Shown piece by piece: positions 63,849 to 64,000 of a DNA stretch of 64,000 nucleotides (position 1 is its first letter; the number at the start of each line of letters is the position of its first letter). Under the pieces are notes generated by a model. It was given only the letters and a program-made list of their open reading frames with translations, ran no database searches and was not told the origin of the DNA. The stretch is from Chitinophagales bacterium (GTDB lineage Bacteria; Bacteroidota; Bacteroidia; Chitinophagales; Chitinophagaceae): the NCBI GenBank assembly GCA_013297995.1, contig JAAFJB010000002.1:1-64000 (forward strand), given 5' to 3'. A program made the translations under genes and the position numbers.

Positions 63849-64000
63849 TTTTTTTCCGATGACTACTGCGCCCACCATGGCACTTAAAAACAGCACACTA
63901 CTTATCTCAAAAGGCACAACAAAATCACTAAAGAGTGCTTTTCCTAAATTCTTAATCAACCCAATATCACCTGTTTTCAATAACACATTTCTAGCTGAAA
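63843..64000 (-). CDS. nuoJ: NADH-quinone oxidoreductase subunit J, 3' part
   Basis: The last ~52 codons of nuoJ; the gene runs off the right edge. The visible C-terminus contains NLGKALFSDFVVPFEISSVL, then FLSAMVGAVVIGKKD-stop, the typical last transmembrane helix of NuoJ. Order J-K-L-M-N on the minus strand supports the call. Confidence 0.92.
   Translation of the reverse strand, partial: SARNVLLKTGDIGLIKNLGKALFSDFVVPFEISSVLFLSAMVGAVVIGKKD

Noticed and set aside
1..64000. CRISPR arrays, rRNA genes, complete insertion sequences
   Set aside because: No regularly spaced identical repeats with unique spacers, no rRNA-like sequence and no intact transposase were seen in reading.

Overview
The window is a chromosomal segment of a Bacteroidota bacterium, most likely Chitinophagaceae or a close relative. 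This is inferred from gene content, not from a search. The evidence is an AT-rich genome, the fused lpxC-fabZ gene, a PorX-type response regulator with a PglZ domain, single-chain glycyl-tRNA synthetase, tandem clpP genes before clpX, a TonB/ExbD/ExbD/ExbB cluster, and repeated matches to the Bacteroidota -7 promoter element TAnnTTTG upstream of genes. Few starts have a clear Shine-Dalgarno sequence, and GTG and TTG starts occur.

Left end (1-8.3 kb), accessory. A type I restriction-modification locus enters from the left edge: the C-terminal part of an HsdM fused to a half-size HsdS, then an RloC/PrrC-like ATPase with a zinc-hook CxxC and a HEPN-like C-terminus, then a Schlafen/AlbA_2-HATPase protein, then hsdR. 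The first three genes are joined by ATGA overlaps. hsdR follows a 112-bp gap holding four copies of a 9-mer in an 11-bp-phased array. Next comes a cassette-like unit with one membrane-protein gene bounded by a 9-bp inverted repeat.

Core part I (8.3-30 kb). A GMC oxidoreductase with its Tat-lipoprotein partner subunit, glyS, aminopeptidase P, a MazG-like pyrophosphohydrolase, arfB, a flippase, free-methionine-sulfoxide reductase, a RhlE-type helicase, an orphan histidine kinase, tRNA-Leu(TAG), and a protein quality-control block (tig, clpP, clpP, clpX). These are followed by a TPR sensor kinase, a helix-hairpin-helix membrane protein, a metallo-beta-lactamase-fold hydrolase and porX.

Core part II (29.6-46.7 kb). 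An HD hydrolase, the lipid A block lpxD, lpxC-fabZ, lpxA, an ABC ATPase, then ald and tsaE on the other strand. A copper-type P-ATPase, recQ, a HerA-like ATPase, a DUF2975/Xre pair whose regulator is interrupted by an amber codon, an OmpR-family regulator, ruvB and a TIP30-like oxidoreductase follow.

Small accessory patch (46.7-48.9 kb). Two toxin-antitoxin modules (PIN type and RelE/ParE type), an operator-like inverted repeat, and fragments of an excisionase-like zinc-ribbon gene and an ORF6N-type gene, suggesting the scar of a mobile element.

Right end (48.9-64 kb). mnmE, the TonB-ExbD-ExbD-ExbB energy-transduction operon, a metzincin-like secreted protease, a carboxypeptidase-regulatory-like protein, a MacB/FtsX-type permease, and the end of the complex I operon (nuoJ partial, K, L, M, N), with an 8-bp-period repeat filling the nuoJ-nuoK gap. 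No rRNA gene, CRISPR array or complete insertion sequence was seen.
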